Below are positions 1-8,221 of a stretch of 21,572 nt of DNA, piece by piece. The stretch comes from Candidatus Staskawiczbacteria bacterium RIFOXYD1_FULL_32_13 (GTDB lineage Bacteria; Patescibacteriota; Minisyncoccia; Minisyncoccales; Staskawiczbacteraceae). Under the pieces are notes generated by a model. It saw nothing but the letters and a program-made list of their open reading frames with translations. It ran no database searches and had not been told where the DNA came from. Location: positions 1,991-23,562 of the forward strand of contig MHPU01000043.1 in the NCBI GenBank assembly GCA_001820485.1. Direction: 5' to 3'. The translations under genes and the position numbers were made by a program. Each line of letters starts with the position of its first letter. Position 1 is the stretch's first letter.

Positions 1-245
1 GAAAATAAATTTCTATTAATATTATTTTCTGCAATACTTAAAATATCTTCTTTATTTATATCTTTATTGCCAGAAATAATAATATTATTTACACTCAAGA
101 ATTTAGAAAACAATAAAGAATACAAAATCCCACAAACTATTATTAGAGCTAAAATCAAAAGCCAAAACCACTTATTTTTTAAAATTGATTTTTTTGGTTT
201 TAATTTCTTTATTTTTGATTTTACGTGATGTTTGCGATATGACAT
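1..245 (-). CDS. ftsQ: FtsQ-like cell-division protein, N-terminal part (runs off the left edge)
   Basis: Only the first 81 codons are in the window, read from the ATG at 245 down to base 1. The protein opens with a very basic cytoplasmic stretch (MSYRKHHVKSKIKKLKPKK), followed by one hydrophobic membrane segment at about residues 26-46 (WFWLLILALIIVCGILYSLL). A stretch reading SVNNIIISGNKDINKEDILS then follows, which has the shape of the first strand and helix of a POTRA domain. This layout, short basic tail, single membrane anchor and extracytoplasmic POTRA domain, is that of FtsQ/DivIB, a bitopic protein that links early and late divisome proteins. The position after murF, an aminotransferase and a FemAB-type gene on the same strand fits a wall and division cluster. 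The rest of the protein is not visible, so another POTRA protein cannot be excluded. Confidence 0.6.
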   Translation of the reverse strand, partial: MSYRKHHVKSKIKKLKPKKSILKNKWFWLLILALIIVCGILYSLLFSKFLSVNNIIISGNKDINKEDILSIAENNINRNLF

Positions 246-249
246 AAAA

Positions 250-331
250 GCGAGCCAAATAAATTTTTTTGAGGCGAGGGAAACCGCCTATTGGACAGGT
301 CGAGACGAGAAAAAATTTGATTTGGCGAGCG
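250..331. repeat. Dispersed inverted repeat, copy 1 (GCGAGCCAAAT family)
   Basis: This 82-base element between the FemAB-type gene and ftsQ has outer arms reading GCGAGCCAAATAAATTTTT on the left and, reverse-complemented, CGCTCGCCAAATCAAATTTT on the right, around a G+C-rich centre. A second copy with the same arms and a different centre lies at 6844-6923. A short extra AAAATAA/TTATTTT hairpin and a repeated CGAGCGAAAA follow up to 358. No gene was seen in 246-360. Confidence 0.7.
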
Positions 332-360
332 AAAATAAGTTTATTTTCCGAGCGAAAAAT

Positions 361-1416
361 CTACAGTCCTCGTTTAAATTTGCGAGCTACTTCGATTAAA
401 TAATTTATCCAATATTTCCAAGAAATAATATAATCTTGAGTTTTTACATACTCTTTTTTCTCTCCCCCAAAACCCATTTTAAATAATGACAAACCAGCCC
501 AAGGATGTTTTGACTTATTTGCATCTTGATTATCCTTAATGTCGGTAGCTATACCCCAAAAGTTATATACATTACATCCCCTTCTTTTTGCTTCTTTTAT
601 TGCTTCCCATTGAAGCAAATATGATACTGGGAATTTATTATATTCTGGCAAAGATCCCGAATGATGATAAAAACACCCATTTTGCCAAAAAACAAAAATA
701 GCCGAAACCGCAACAATGCCTTTATATTTTCCTAGAAATAAACAAATTTCCTTATCTTTTAAAAAAGTTAAAAATTCATTTTTAATATATTCTTCTTTAT
801 AAACAACAAACTTTTGTCTTCTGCCTGTTTCTTTATATACATAATCAAAATATTTTAAATCATCTAGCCTTTCTGATTTTACAATTTCTATATCTTTATT
901 TTTTTCTGCCTGACGAATTAAATACCTTGTGGTTTTGCGCATATTTTTTAAAATCTCATCTTCTGAAATACTAATATCAAGCTCCCAAGTAACTTCTGGA
1001 TGCATATGTATTGGTGACAATCTAAATCCTAATTCTTTAAAAATTTCTGAATTTTCCTTTGTTCTCTCCCAAATTGGAGAAATCCTTATAAAAGATGCTT
1101 TTTCTTTCAAAGCTAATTCTTTTAGATTTTGTAAAATAATTTTTAGAATATCTTTCTTCTCATTTAATGAAATATTTCCCAAAATAACTGGCCCATGAGA
1201 AATAAACAAAAAAGTGCTTCTTTTAGCCCCAATTTTTGAAACTAAAAATACAGAAATCAAGTTACCCGAATCATTAAAAATTCCAAACCTCCAACTTTTC
1301 CTACCCATTTTTTCATTAAATTCATCCCAATTCCATGAATCTAAAAAAGTCTTTTCTTTACATTGTAAAAGAAAATCTTCCCAAATATTTTTTTGTAATA
1401 TTTCTTTTATTTCCAT
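361..1416 (-). CDS. FemAB/FemX-type peptidyltransferase
   Basis: This 351-residue protein has the length and motifs of the FemABX family. These enzymes use aminoacyl-tRNA to add amino acids to the peptide stem of lipid-linked peptidoglycan precursors, on the cytoplasmic side of the membrane. Typical signatures are KTTRYLIRQAEK near residues 161-172 and the C-terminal GNAT-like block with PVSYLLQWEAIKEAKRRG and YNFWGI (about 263-291). The start codon overlaps the end of the upstream aminotransferase by 10 bases, so the two are probably translated together. Co-location with murF and the FtsQ-like gene supports a cell-wall role. Which residue it adds, and to which precursor, cannot be read from the sequence. 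Related GNAT proteins acting on other acceptors are a less likely alternative. Confidence 0.85.
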   Translation of the reverse strand: MEIKEILQKNIWEDFLLQCKEKTFLDSWNWDEFNEKMGRKSWRFGIFNDSGNLISVFLVSKIGAKRSTFLFISHGPVILGNISLNEKKDILKIILQNLKELALKEKASFIRISPIWERTKENSEIFKELGFRLSPIHMHPEVTWELDISISEDEILKNMRKTTRYLIRQAEKNKDIEIVKSERLDDLKYFDYVYKETGRRQKFVVYKEEYIKNEFLTFLKDKEICLFLGKYKGIVAVSAIFVFWQNGCFYHHSGSLPEYNKFPVSYLLQWEAIKEAKRRGCNVYNFWGIATDIKDNQDANKSKHPWAGLSLFKMGFGGEKKEYVKTQDYIISWKYWINYLIEVARKFKRGL

Positions 1417-2714
1417 TGTTTTAAAAAACTAATAATTCTATCTGCGTCCTCTTTTTCTATATTTATGTGAGTAGGTAAATTTAAAGTTGTTTCTGCTAAA
1501 ATTTCAGCATTTAAACAACTGTCTTCTTTATAATGCATCTTTTCCAAATTTGTATCAAATGGAGCAATTGGAGTGGTGTACCAATCTCCCAACAAAATAT
1601 TTTCTTTATGCCAAGCAGAATAAATTATTTTATGCGCATCTGGATGTTTTATAGTAAATCTTAAATAACTTGGTTTACATCCTTGCTTAATTTCTGATAA
1701 AACAAATTTTGTATCTTTAAGATTTTCATAATAATATTCAAATAGCTTTTTTCTATGATTATAAAATTTATCTAACTTTACAAATTGATTTAATGCCAAA
1801 ATTGCCAAAGCATTTGGCAAAGCTTTTGGAAAATAATCTGGCATTTCTCCTTGCTTTTCCTTAAAATGTACGGCTTTTGACAAAATATGAGTTATTTGAG
1901 AAAAAACTAAGAAAATTTTCCCTAAATTCAAGAAATTGTAAATTGGCAAAATTATAAAATAAAGTAAAATTGGATGCAATAATTGCTGTAGAATCCAAAA
2001 TGGGTTTGAAAAACCCATTTTGCCCTGAGCTTGTCGAAGGGCTTTCCCAAGTTCATTGTCATTAGTAACAGCCATTCCTCCATAAACAGAAGAAATAACT
2101 TTATCCCTAGAAAAACTAAAAAATCCAGCTTTACCAAAAGTGCCAGTTAACTTACCATTATAGCTTGCTCCCAAGCTATGAGCGCAATCTTCAATTAAAA
2201 ACAAATTATTTTTTTCTGCAATTTCTACAATTTCTTTCATATTAGCTGGCAATCCAAAAGTATGTTGGATAATCAAAACTCTCGGCCTTTGGCCGCCCTG
2301 AGCGAACGTAGCGAGTCGAAGGGTTAAGTCATCAATATCCATATTAAAATTTTCTTGACTGCAATCTACGTAAATAGGATTTAATCCTAACCACAAAGCT
2401 GGATTTATTGAAGCATTGCATGTAAAGGCTTGGAGCAAAACCGAATCTCCAGATTTTAACCCTTCGATTTCACTTTGAGCTTTCAGAATTGCATATAAAG
2501 CAGATCTTCCTGAATTAAAAGAAACTACGTATTTAACCCCAAGATAATTTGCAAATTCATTTTCTAATGTTTTAATTTCTTTTCCCTGCTTCCATTTCCA
2601 AGGTCTTATAAGCAAATTTAAAGCAAGCAAAACATCGTCTTTTTCTACATTAGGCGACAAAGAAATTGAAATTGGCCTGCTTTGCTGCAAGGCGAGCTTA
2701 AATTTATTTTTCAT
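1407..2714 (-). CDS. DegT/DnrJ/EryC1-family PLP-dependent aminotransferase
   Basis: The 435-residue protein carries the hallmarks of sugar aminotransferases of the DegT/DnrJ/EryC1 (ArnB-like) family. These are GRSALYAI near 69-76, the PLP-contacting aspartate in LIEDCAHSLGASY (D176), and the Schiff-base lysine in FSFSRDKVISSVYGG (K205). Such enzymes transfer an amino group to keto-sugar nucleotides used for surface polysaccharides. Its start overlaps the murF end by 11 bases, and its end overlaps the FemAB-type gene by 10 bases, so it sits inside a translationally packed operon. Two segments are unusual. Residues about 131-144 (TLRLATFAQGGQRP) and about 226-236 (LRQAQGKMGFS) are encoded by G+C-rich palindromic repeats of one family that keep the frame. 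Both lie where I would expect variable surface loops. The sugar substrate is unknown. Confidence 0.88.
   Translation of the reverse strand: MKNKFKLALQQSRPISISLSPNVEKDDVLLALNLLIRPWKWKQGKEIKTLENEFANYLGVKYVVSFNSGRSALYAILKAQSEIEGLKSGDSVLLQAFTCNASINPALWLGLNPIYVDCSQENFNMDIDDLTLRLATFAQGGQRPRVLIIQHTFGLPANMKEIVEIAEKNNLFLIEDCAHSLGASYNGKLTGTFGKAGFFSFSRDKVISSVYGGMAVTNDNELGKALRQAQGKMGFSNPFWILQQLLHPILLYFIILPIYNFLNLGKIFLVFSQITHILSKAVHFKEKQGEMPDYFPKALPNALAILALNQFVKLDKFYNHRKKLFEYYYENLKDTKFVLSEIKQGCKPSYLRFTIKHPDAHKIIYSAWHKENILLGDWYTTPIAPFDTNLEKMHYKEDSCLNAEILAETTLNLPTHINIEKEDADRIISFLKQWK
2001..2041. repeat. Palindromic repeats inside the aminotransferase gene (a)
   Basis: Bases 2023-2041 read CCCTGAGCTTGTCGAAGGG, with CCCT/AGGG ends and an imperfect inner stem. 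Just before it, 2001-2017 is a separate palindrome (TGGGTTT, 3-base loop, AAACCCA). Both lie in frame within the coding sequence, encoding about residues 227-236, and are much richer in G+C than the flanking codons. From memory, the first motif resembles a widely dispersed bacterial repeat; this was not checked. Confidence 0.7.
2284..2323. repeat. Palindromic repeat inside the aminotransferase gene (b)
   Basis: Bases 2296-2323 start CCCTGAGCGAACG and end GAGTCGAAGGG. They share both ends with the element at 2023-2041 but have a longer, different centre containing GAACGTAGC. A small GGCC-TTT-GGCC hairpin at 2284-2294 precedes it. It is in frame and encodes roughly LRLATFAQGG. Confidence 0.7.
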
Positions 2715-4326
2715 TACTTAGTAGTTTTATTAATTTATCTGAAACGCGACCTTCAAGTAAAACTGAGTCACCTTCCTTGCAAAATGTGGTAATTTTGTGA
2801 AAAATTTCCTGCGGATTCTCGATAAAAATAATATTTTCAGTTTTCATACCATTTTCAATAGCCCCTTTTTTTATATCTTCAAATTTATCTTTTGTAGTAA
2901 TAATTGCTAAATCACAAACCTCTGCAATCTTTTTACCAATCTTAAAATGTTCTTGAGCTGATCGAGTCCCGAGCTCGATCAAACAAGGCATTACAACTAC
3001 TTTTCTTGCCCCACGAAGCTTTAGCGAAGTGGGGTTACCTTCAAATAAATTTAAACAATTTAAATCAGCCACAGCTCCATCTGGGTTTGAAGAGTATGAA
3101 GAATCAATAATATTAATATTATGAGTTCCTTTTTTAGCAACAATTCCTGCTTGCTCTGGCCTAATATTTTCGCAAGCTTTTGAAATTTCTTCTAAACTCA
3201 TACCAACTTCTTTTGCAACCAGAATTGCTCCAAGCAAATTCTGCAAATTATGACGCCCCAGAACATTAACATTAAAATGCATTGCATGTTTATCTTTTGC
3301 AATAGCTAAAAATGATAAACCGTCTTTTGAAACCTCAATTTCTTTTGCATAAATATCAGATTCTATTTTGTTTCCTTCTTCTGTATATATTTTTTTTGTA
3401 ATATCAATTTTTTTATATAAATCTAAACAATATTTGTTCTCTCCATTTAATACTATAAATCCATTTTCAGGCAAAGCGTCTACTAATTCTCTACCTCCTT
3501 CTGCAGACAACAAATTCTCCAAACTTCCAAATAATGACAAATGCTGAACCGTAACTCCTGTGACTATTCCAATTTTTGGAGCAACAATATTAGATAACAT
3601 TTTTATTCCCCCTTTTTTGTAAGCTCCCATTTCCACAATAAAAATTTTATGCTCTGGTCTTAAATCTTTTAAAATTGTTTCTACAATACCCATTTCCGAA
3701 TTTCTGTGTTCTTTTGTGCAAAGCACATTAAATTTACTAGATAAAATAGTATTTAAAAATTCCTTAGTTGTGGTTTTACCAAAACTGCCAGTAATACCAA
3801 TAACAAGCAAGTCTTTTCTCTGATTTATAATTTCACGAGCTTCTTTTAAAATTCTATTTCTTGCAAAAACTACAATTGGTTGAAAAGATAAAATAATTAA
3901 TGTCACAACTATAGGAGTTAAAATATCAAAGAACAAAATAACTATTGGATTTTCAGTTAAAAGCAAAATTAATCCATAAAAAACAAAGCAAATTAAAGTT
4001 AAAAATAATGCCTTTTTAGTAAATTTTGGCTTTTTAATAGTTTTTGCAAGTATTTGCTTTAATATTAAAATTACTTGCACAAAATAAATTACAAGTAAAA
4101 TATATAGAAAATACAAACTACTACTAAATACAGCCATAGCAAGCAAAATTATTTTTACATCTTGCAACGGATTTAAAATCAAGCTTTTGCCTTTTTCTGT
4201 TGAAAAATGATCCAAAAATCTACCTATATGATATTCTTTTAACTGCCACAAATATATCCAAAATAAAATCTGCTTAACAGAAATTAATATCCAAAAAAAT
4301 AGAAGTAACTTTAAAAATAAGTCCAC
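2704..4326 (-). CDS. murF: MurF-type ligase with N-terminal membrane domain
   Basis: This 540-residue protein has two parts. Residues 1-155 contain about four hydrophobic segments (roughly 4-27, 58-92, 106-124, 128-150). The rest is a Mur ligase with the ATP-binding loop GITGSFGKTTTKE (177-189), VEMGAYKKGG (231-240), the LGRHNLQNLLGAI central motif (356-368), SSYSSNPDG (409-417) and CLIELGTRSAQEH (448-460). MurF adds D-Ala-D-Ala to the UDP-MurNAc-tripeptide in the cytoplasm; ordinary MurF has no membrane segments, so this form would work at the membrane. The start is a GTG next to a dispersed repeat. Residues about 432-440 (PTSLKLRGA) are an insertion encoded by a palindrome, and residues 449-456 are covered by a second palindrome. 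It overlaps the aminotransferase gene. The exact substrate could differ from that of classical MurF. Confidence 0.82.
   Translation of the reverse strand: MDLFLKLLLFFWILISVKQILFWIYLWQLKEYHIGRFLDHFSTEKGKSLILNPLQDVKIILLAMAVFSSSLYFLYILLVIYFVQVILILKQILAKTIKKPKFTKKALFLTLICFVFYGLILLLTENPIVILFFDILTPIVVTLIILSFQPIVVFARNRILKEAREIINQRKDLLVIGITGSFGKTTTKEFLNTILSSKFNVLCTKEHRNSEMGIVETILKDLRPEHKIFIVEMGAYKKGGIKMLSNIVAPKIGIVTGVTVQHLSLFGSLENLLSAEGGRELVDALPENGFIVLNGENKYCLDLYKKIDITKKIYTEEGNKIESDIYAKEIEVSKDGLSFLAIAKDKHAMHFNVNVLGRHNLQNLLGAILVAKEVGMSLEEISKACENIRPEQAGIVAKKGTHNINIIDSSYSSNPDGAVADLNCLNLFEGNPTSLKLRGARKVVVMPCLIELGTRSAQEHFKIGKKIAEVCDLAIITTKDKFEDIKKGAIENGMKTENIIFIENPQEIFHKITTFCKEGDSVLLEGRVSDKLIKLLSNEK
2960..2980. 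repeat. 21-base palindromic element in murF (GATCGA family, copy 1)
   Basis: The plus strand reads GATCGAG, loop TCCCGAG, then CTCGATC, a perfect 7-7-7 hairpin. The element at 9975-9995 in lysS has the same plan and nearly the same loop. Its one differing stem base is compensated on the other arm (G-C here, C-G there). It encodes part of LIELGTRS. Confidence 0.65.
3009..3034. repeat. 26-base palindromic repeat in murF
   Basis: The element starts CCCCACGAAGC and ends GCGAAGTGGGG, with 6-bp perfect outer arms. It encodes about nine residues (PTSLKLRGA) between LFEGN and RKVVVMP, where related Mur ligases, as I recall them, have a short direct connection. It therefore looks like an in-frame insertion. 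Confidence 0.65.
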
Positions 4327-4334
4327 TCTCGTCT

Positions 4335-4417
4335 CGTCATTGCGAGGCTATCGCAATAGCCGAAGCAATCTCAACCCTTTAGATTGGCACGTCGCCTGCG
4401 GGCTCCTCGAAATGACG
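4335..4417. repeat. Dispersed intergenic repeat (CGTCATTGCGAG type)
   Basis: This 83-base element fills the gap between the hydrolase and murF. Its outer arms are CGTCATTGCGAG and CTCGAAATGACG (one mismatch). Inside are a GGCTAT/ATAGCC hairpin and the internal match GAAGCAATCTC / AGATTGGCACG. The arrangement resembles a repeat seen in many unrelated bacteria, from memory. It lies immediately upstream of the murF start. Confidence 0.75.
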
Positions 4418-4422
4418 GTTTG

Positions 4423-5163
4423 TTATTTGTTTATAAATTCAATTATCAATTCTGCTAGCTTTTCTGGACAATGCATATATGGCATATGTCCCACTCCCTC
4501 TAAAACCTCTAATTCTGAATTTTTTATTTTTTCCTTCATTAAATTGGCATCTCTCAAAGGAGTAATTTTGTCCTTATCTCCCCAAATTATTTTTGTTGGT
4601 TCTTGTATATCACTTAATCTTTGTTTTAAATCTTCAGCCAAAATATTTTTTATAGTATCATTTAAAATTCCCTTAGCATTTAAATAATCTGTTTTTCTTA
4701 TTATATAACGATAAAAAAATACTCTTAGAAAATTATAAACATTTCTTGATACTGGCCGATCTCCCAAATTAAAAGCTCTCACTAGCTTAGCAGCAAGACC
4801 TATTATTTCACTATGAATTGCTTGATTTCTTTTTATACCAGCTGCAGAAACTAAAATAACTCCATTCAGTTTAAAAATCTTTTTAGAAGCAATTTTGATT
4901 GTCATTCTACCTCCAAATGAATGGCCAAGCAAATAAAAACCATCTTCAATCTCAGGATATTCTAATTTTTGTTGCATTACAAAATCAGAAAACCATTTAA
5001 TATAATTATCTAAGTTCCAAGGCTCTTTTAATTCATTTCCATTCTTAAAACCAGGAATATTTGGAGCAAAAACACGAATTCCTTTATTTTCAATTATTTC
5101 TTTAACTTTTTGCCACCTTGCTCCTGAGCTTTGCCAACCATGTAAAATTATTAATGTTTTCAT
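4423..5163 (-). CDS. Alpha/beta-hydrolase fold protein
   Basis: The 246-residue protein shows a complete serine hydrolase triad. It has the oxyanion-side motif LHGWQSSG (7-14), the nucleophile elbow GHSFGG (S82), the acid D198 in IWGDKDKITP, and H226 in LEGVGHMPY. A cap-like region lies between about residues 115 and 185. Proteins with this layout hydrolyse esters, amides or C-C bonds; the substrate cannot be deduced. It starts one base after the end of serS, so it is probably co-transcribed with serS, though no functional link is evident. No signal peptide is seen, so it is expected in the cytoplasm. Length and motifs are complete, with no sign of damage. Confidence 0.85.
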   Translation of the reverse strand: MKTLIILHGWQSSGARWQKVKEIIENKGIRVFAPNIPGFKNGNELKEPWNLDNYIKWFSDFVMQQKLEYPEIEDGFYLLGHSFGGRMTIKIASKKIFKLNGVILVSAAGIKRNQAIHSEIIGLAAKLVRAFNLGDRPVSRNVYNFLRVFFYRYIIRKTDYLNAKGILNDTIKNILAEDLKQRLSDIQEPTKIIWGDKDKITPLRDANLMKEKIKNSELEVLEGVGHMPYMHCPEKLAELIIEFINK

Positions 5164-5164
5164 T

Positions 5165-6415
5165 TTATTTTTTTGATTTTATTTCCTTAAATCCGCAATA
5201 TTTTTGCAAAACTTTTGGTACTTTTATGCTTCCATCTTTCTGTTGAAATTGCTCTAAAATTGCGGGAATTAATCTGCTTGTAGCTAATCCTGAAGCATTT
5301 AAAGTATGTACAAATTCATTTTTATCTATTTTTATATTTCTATATTTTATATTACCACGTCTTGCCTGATAATCTAAAGCATTGGAAGCACTGCTCACTT
5401 CTTTGTAAATTTCCATACTTTCAATCCAAACCTCAATATCAATTGTTTTTGCCATAGCACTAGATGCATCCTCTGCAGCCAACTGCACAGATTGAAAATG
5501 TAAACCCAAACCATCTACTAATTTTTCTGCATTTTTTACCAATTCATCAAAAGCTTTCCACGAGTCTTCTGGCTTTGTAAACTGAAACATTTCAATTTTG
5601 TTAAACTGATGACCCCTCACCATGCCTCTTTCTTCTTTTCTATAGCTACCAGCTTCTCTTCTAAAACACGCAGAATAAGAAAAATATTTTAATGGCAAAT
5701 CTTTTTCAGGCAAAACTTCATTCCTATGATAATTTCCCACCATCATTTCAGAAGTGGCATTTAAGCATAAGCCATCTTGATTCCAATACAAATCATCTTT
5801 AAATTTTGGTAAGTGTCCTGAAGTATAAGCAGATTTTTCAGTTAACAAATATGGAGCTAACAAAAATGTATAATTATTTTTCCTATGAAATGCAACAAAA
5901 TAATTAAGCAAAGCCCATTCTAGGACAGCTCCGTCTCCTTTGTAAACCCAAAATCCAGACCCTGACATTTTGGCTCCTCTTTCGTAATCAATTAAATCTA
6001 AACTTGTAGCTAATTCTACATGATCTTTTGGGGTAAAGGTAAATTTGGGCTTTTTGCCAAATTGCCTTATGACCTTATTATTTTCCTTCCCACCAGTCAT
6101 CACATCATCAGCAGGAGTATTTGGTAACTCAGATAATTTTGTTTTTAATTCTTCCTCAACATTAGCCACATCAATATCTAATTTTTTTATTCTCTCCCCA
6201 ATTTCTTTCATTTGAGCTATTACTTCGGGAGTTGGTTTGGTTTTAGAGTTTTTATTTCGCTCAGCTTTTAATTTTTCCACTTCAGTTAATAATTGCTTTC
6301 TTTTGTCATCCAGAGCCAAAACCCCATCCAAATCAAAATCTTCAGGCTTTAACCTCTTTAAAAGCGCATTTTTAACCTCTTCTTTATGATCTCTAATTTT
6401 ATTTATATCAAGCAT
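5165..6415 (-). CDS. serS: Serine--tRNA ligase
   Basis: The 416-residue class II synthetase charges tRNA-Ser with serine. Residues about 30-100 form the long antiparallel coiled-coil arm that binds the tRNA variable arm (KRKQLLTEVEKLKAERNK and the following helices). The catalytic core has the TSEMMVGNYH serine-binding segment, motif 2 as CFRREAGSYRKEERGMVRGHQF, and motif 3 as LNASGLATSRLIPAILE near residues 371-387. The length is normal for bacterial SerRS. It begins four bases after the stop of the HxGH nucleotidyltransferase and is followed after one base by the hydrolase, so the three genes look like one transcription unit. No Shine-Dalgarno sequence precedes the ATG, as for most genes here. 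Confidence 0.97.
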   Translation of the reverse strand: MLDINKIRDHKEEVKNALLKRLKPEDFDLDGVLALDDKRKQLLTEVEKLKAERNKNSKTKPTPEVIAQMKEIGERIKKLDIDVANVEEELKTKLSELPNTPADDVMTGGKENNKVIRQFGKKPKFTFTPKDHVELATSLDLIDYERGAKMSGSGFWVYKGDGAVLEWALLNYFVAFHRKNNYTFLLAPYLLTEKSAYTSGHLPKFKDDLYWNQDGLCLNATSEMMVGNYHRNEVLPEKDLPLKYFSYSACFRREAGSYRKEERGMVRGHQFNKIEMFQFTKPEDSWKAFDELVKNAEKLVDGLGLHFQSVQLAAEDASSAMAKTIDIEVWIESMEIYKEVSSASNALDYQARRGNIKYRNIKIDKNEFVHTLNASGLATSRLIPAILEQFQQKDGSIKVPKVLQKYCGFKEIKSKK

Positions 6416-6419
6416 AAGT

Positions 6420-6827
6420 TTATTTGTTTAATAATGATGATTTAAATTTATCTGGACTAAAAGATTTTAACCTTTTAATTTCTATTTTGAACTTCATTTT
6501 TTCTATTTCTTTTTCCAAATTATCAATAAATACAACTTGGTCATATCCTAAACAAATTACTTGTGGCTTTATTTCTTTAATTTTTTTATAATAATTTTTT
6601 TGATTTCCAAGTTGTGCATCATTTACCAATTTACATTTATATACTGCTTTTAATCTTTCTTGTTCTGAAAACTTTGGTAAATGCCCCTTAACTTTTTTTA
6701 CTGTTAAATCCCGCGCTACTACAACTACTAAATAATCACCAAATTTTTTAGCTTGCTTAAATAAGCTTAAATGTCCTTTATGAATTCCATCAAATGTACC
6801 AAATACCAAAACCTTTTTTCGTTTCAT
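6420..6827 (-). CDS. HxGH-motif nucleotidyltransferase (cytidylyltransferase/FAD synthase-like)
   Basis: This 135-residue protein begins with a Rossmann-type nucleotidyltransferase core. FGTFDGIHKGHLSLFKQAKK (residues 9-28) carries the HxGH motif (H16-H19), which binds the nucleotide phosphates. LGYDQVVFIDNLEKEI and a C-terminal SPDKFKSS segment take the place of the usual second nucleotide-binding signature. The family includes glycerol-3-phosphate cytidylyltransferase and stand-alone FMN adenylyltransferases, which join a nucleotide to a phosphorylated substrate. The short single-domain length fits either. Sequence alone does not settle whether it makes CDP-glycerol, FAD or another product. 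It lies just upstream of serS and just downstream of a dispersed repeat. Confidence 0.8.
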   Translation of the reverse strand: MKRKKVLVFGTFDGIHKGHLSLFKQAKKFGDYLVVVVARDLTVKKVKGHLPKFSEQERLKAVYKCKLVNDAQLGNQKNYYKKIKEIKPQVICLGYDQVVFIDNLEKEIEKMKFKIEIKRLKSFSPDKFKSSLLNK

Positions 6828-6843
6828 AATTAATAGTTAGAGA

Positions 6844-6923
6844 GCGAGCCAAATAAATTTTTCGAGCACGCGGGTGCCCCGTAGAGATGCCGTGGCGCGC
6901 AGAAAAATTTAATTTGGCGAGCG
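6844..6923. repeat. Dispersed inverted repeat, copy 2 (GCGAGCCAAAT family)
   Basis: The outer arms are GCGAGCCAAATAAATTTTT on the left and AAAAATTTAATTTGGCGAGC on the right, like copy 1 at 250-331. The G+C-rich centre differs (GAGCACGCGGGTGCCCC). It fills the gap between asnS and the nucleotidyltransferase gene, and its right end reaches the asnS stop. Confidence 0.72.
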
Positions 6924-6924
6924 A

Positions 6925-8217
6925 CTAAGGCGTAAGACGATTTATTGTTCTTGGGAATGGAATAGTTTCACGAATATGCGCAATTCCACAAACCCAAGCT
7001 GTAATTCTTTCAAGACCAAAACCAAATCCAGAATGTGGGACCGAACCATACTTGCGCAAATCCAAATACCACTCAAATGCAGATTGTGGTAAATTATGTG
7101 CTTTAATTCTTTCTAAAAGTGCATCAAAATCATCTTCTCTTTGAGATCCTCCAATAATTTCTCCATAACCTTCTGGAGCCAATAAATCTGCACAAAGGAC
7201 CCGAGAATTGTCATCCGGATTTCTTTTCATGTAGAATGCTTTTACTTCTTTTGGGTAATGAGTTACAAAAATTGGGTTGTCATATTGCTTTGTTAAAATT
7301 GTTTCATCATCTGCACCCATATCATCCCCTTCCTTTATATCACTCCCCAATTCCTGCAATTTCTTTACAGCTTCCGTGTGAGTAATTTTATAAAATGGTT
7401 TTAAAATATTTTCTAAAGGCTTAACATCTCTTTCTAAAATTGCTAGCTCTTGCTGATTTTTTTCTAAAACGCTTTTTACCATGTATCGTATCAGTTCTTC
7501 TTCTATTTTAAGCATTTCCTTTAAATCAACAAAAGCCATTTCTGCGTCCATCATCCAAAACTCTGTTAAGTGCCTACGAGTCTTAGATTTTTCTGCACGA
7601 AACACAGGACCAAAATCAAACACTTTTCCATGAGCAAAAATTGCCGCTTCCAAGTAAAGCTGACCTGATTGACTCAAATAAGCTTTCCTTTCTCCAAAAT
7701 AATCAATTTCAAAAAGTTCTGTTGTACCTTCACAAGCACTAGGCGTTAAAATAGGTGAATCGATTTTTATAAAATTATTTTGATTGAAATATTCGTAAGT
7801 AGCTAAAATCAAAGTATTTCTAATTCTTTGTATTGCCCACTGGTGAGAAGATCTTAGCCACAAATGCCTATTGTCTAGCAAAAAATCTGGCCCATGATCT
7901 TTTTTGGAAATTGGATATTCCTTTGCAATTTGATAAAAAGAAAAATCTTTTACTTGTAATTCATATTCTTCCTTTTTAGGATGTTTAGCTACAATGCCAA
8001 TTATTTTAACAGAACTTTCCAAAGTAACTTTTTCAGATTCTTTCCAAACATTTTCTGGTAAAGATTTTACGTCCAGAATTGCCTGGCAAAATCCAGAACC
8101 ATCTCTTATTTGCCAAAAAGCAATCTTTCCAGAAGATCTAAAATTAGCCACCCAACCATCAAGCTCCACTTCCTCACCCACATATTTTGCAATATTTGTA
8201 ATTAATATTTTCTCCAT
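6925..8217 (-). CDS. asnS: Asparagine--tRNA ligase
   Basis: The 430-residue class IIb synthetase charges tRNA-Asn. An N-terminal OB-fold anticodon-binding domain (about 1-105: VELDGWVANFRSSGKIAFWQ) precedes the catalytic core. Motif 2 is FGPVFRAEKSKTRRHLTEF followed by WMMDAEMAF, a form typical of AsnRS, and motif 3 is SGFGFGLERITAW. I chose the ATG at 8217 and not a TTG five codons upstream, because the TTG overlaps the preceding stop codon and the alignment starts at MEKILITN. It begins four bases after the asparaginase-domain gene and is part of a lysS-led run of genes. Presence of AsnRS suggests Asn-tRNA is made directly rather than by amidation. Confidence 0.96.
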   Translation of the reverse strand: MEKILITNIAKYVGEEVELDGWVANFRSSGKIAFWQIRDGSGFCQAILDVKSLPENVWKESEKVTLESSVKIIGIVAKHPKKEEYELQVKDFSFYQIAKEYPISKKDHGPDFLLDNRHLWLRSSHQWAIQRIRNTLILATYEYFNQNNFIKIDSPILTPSACEGTTELFEIDYFGERKAYLSQSGQLYLEAAIFAHGKVFDFGPVFRAEKSKTRRHLTEFWMMDAEMAFVDLKEMLKIEEELIRYMVKSVLEKNQQELAILERDVKPLENILKPFYKITHTEAVKKLQELGSDIKEGDDMGADDETILTKQYDNPIFVTHYPKEVKAFYMKRNPDDNSRVLCADLLAPEGYGEIIGGSQREDDFDALLERIKAHNLPQSAFEWYLDLRKYGSVPHSGFGFGLERITAWVCGIAHIRETIPFPRTINRLTP

Positions 8218-8221
8218 AGAA

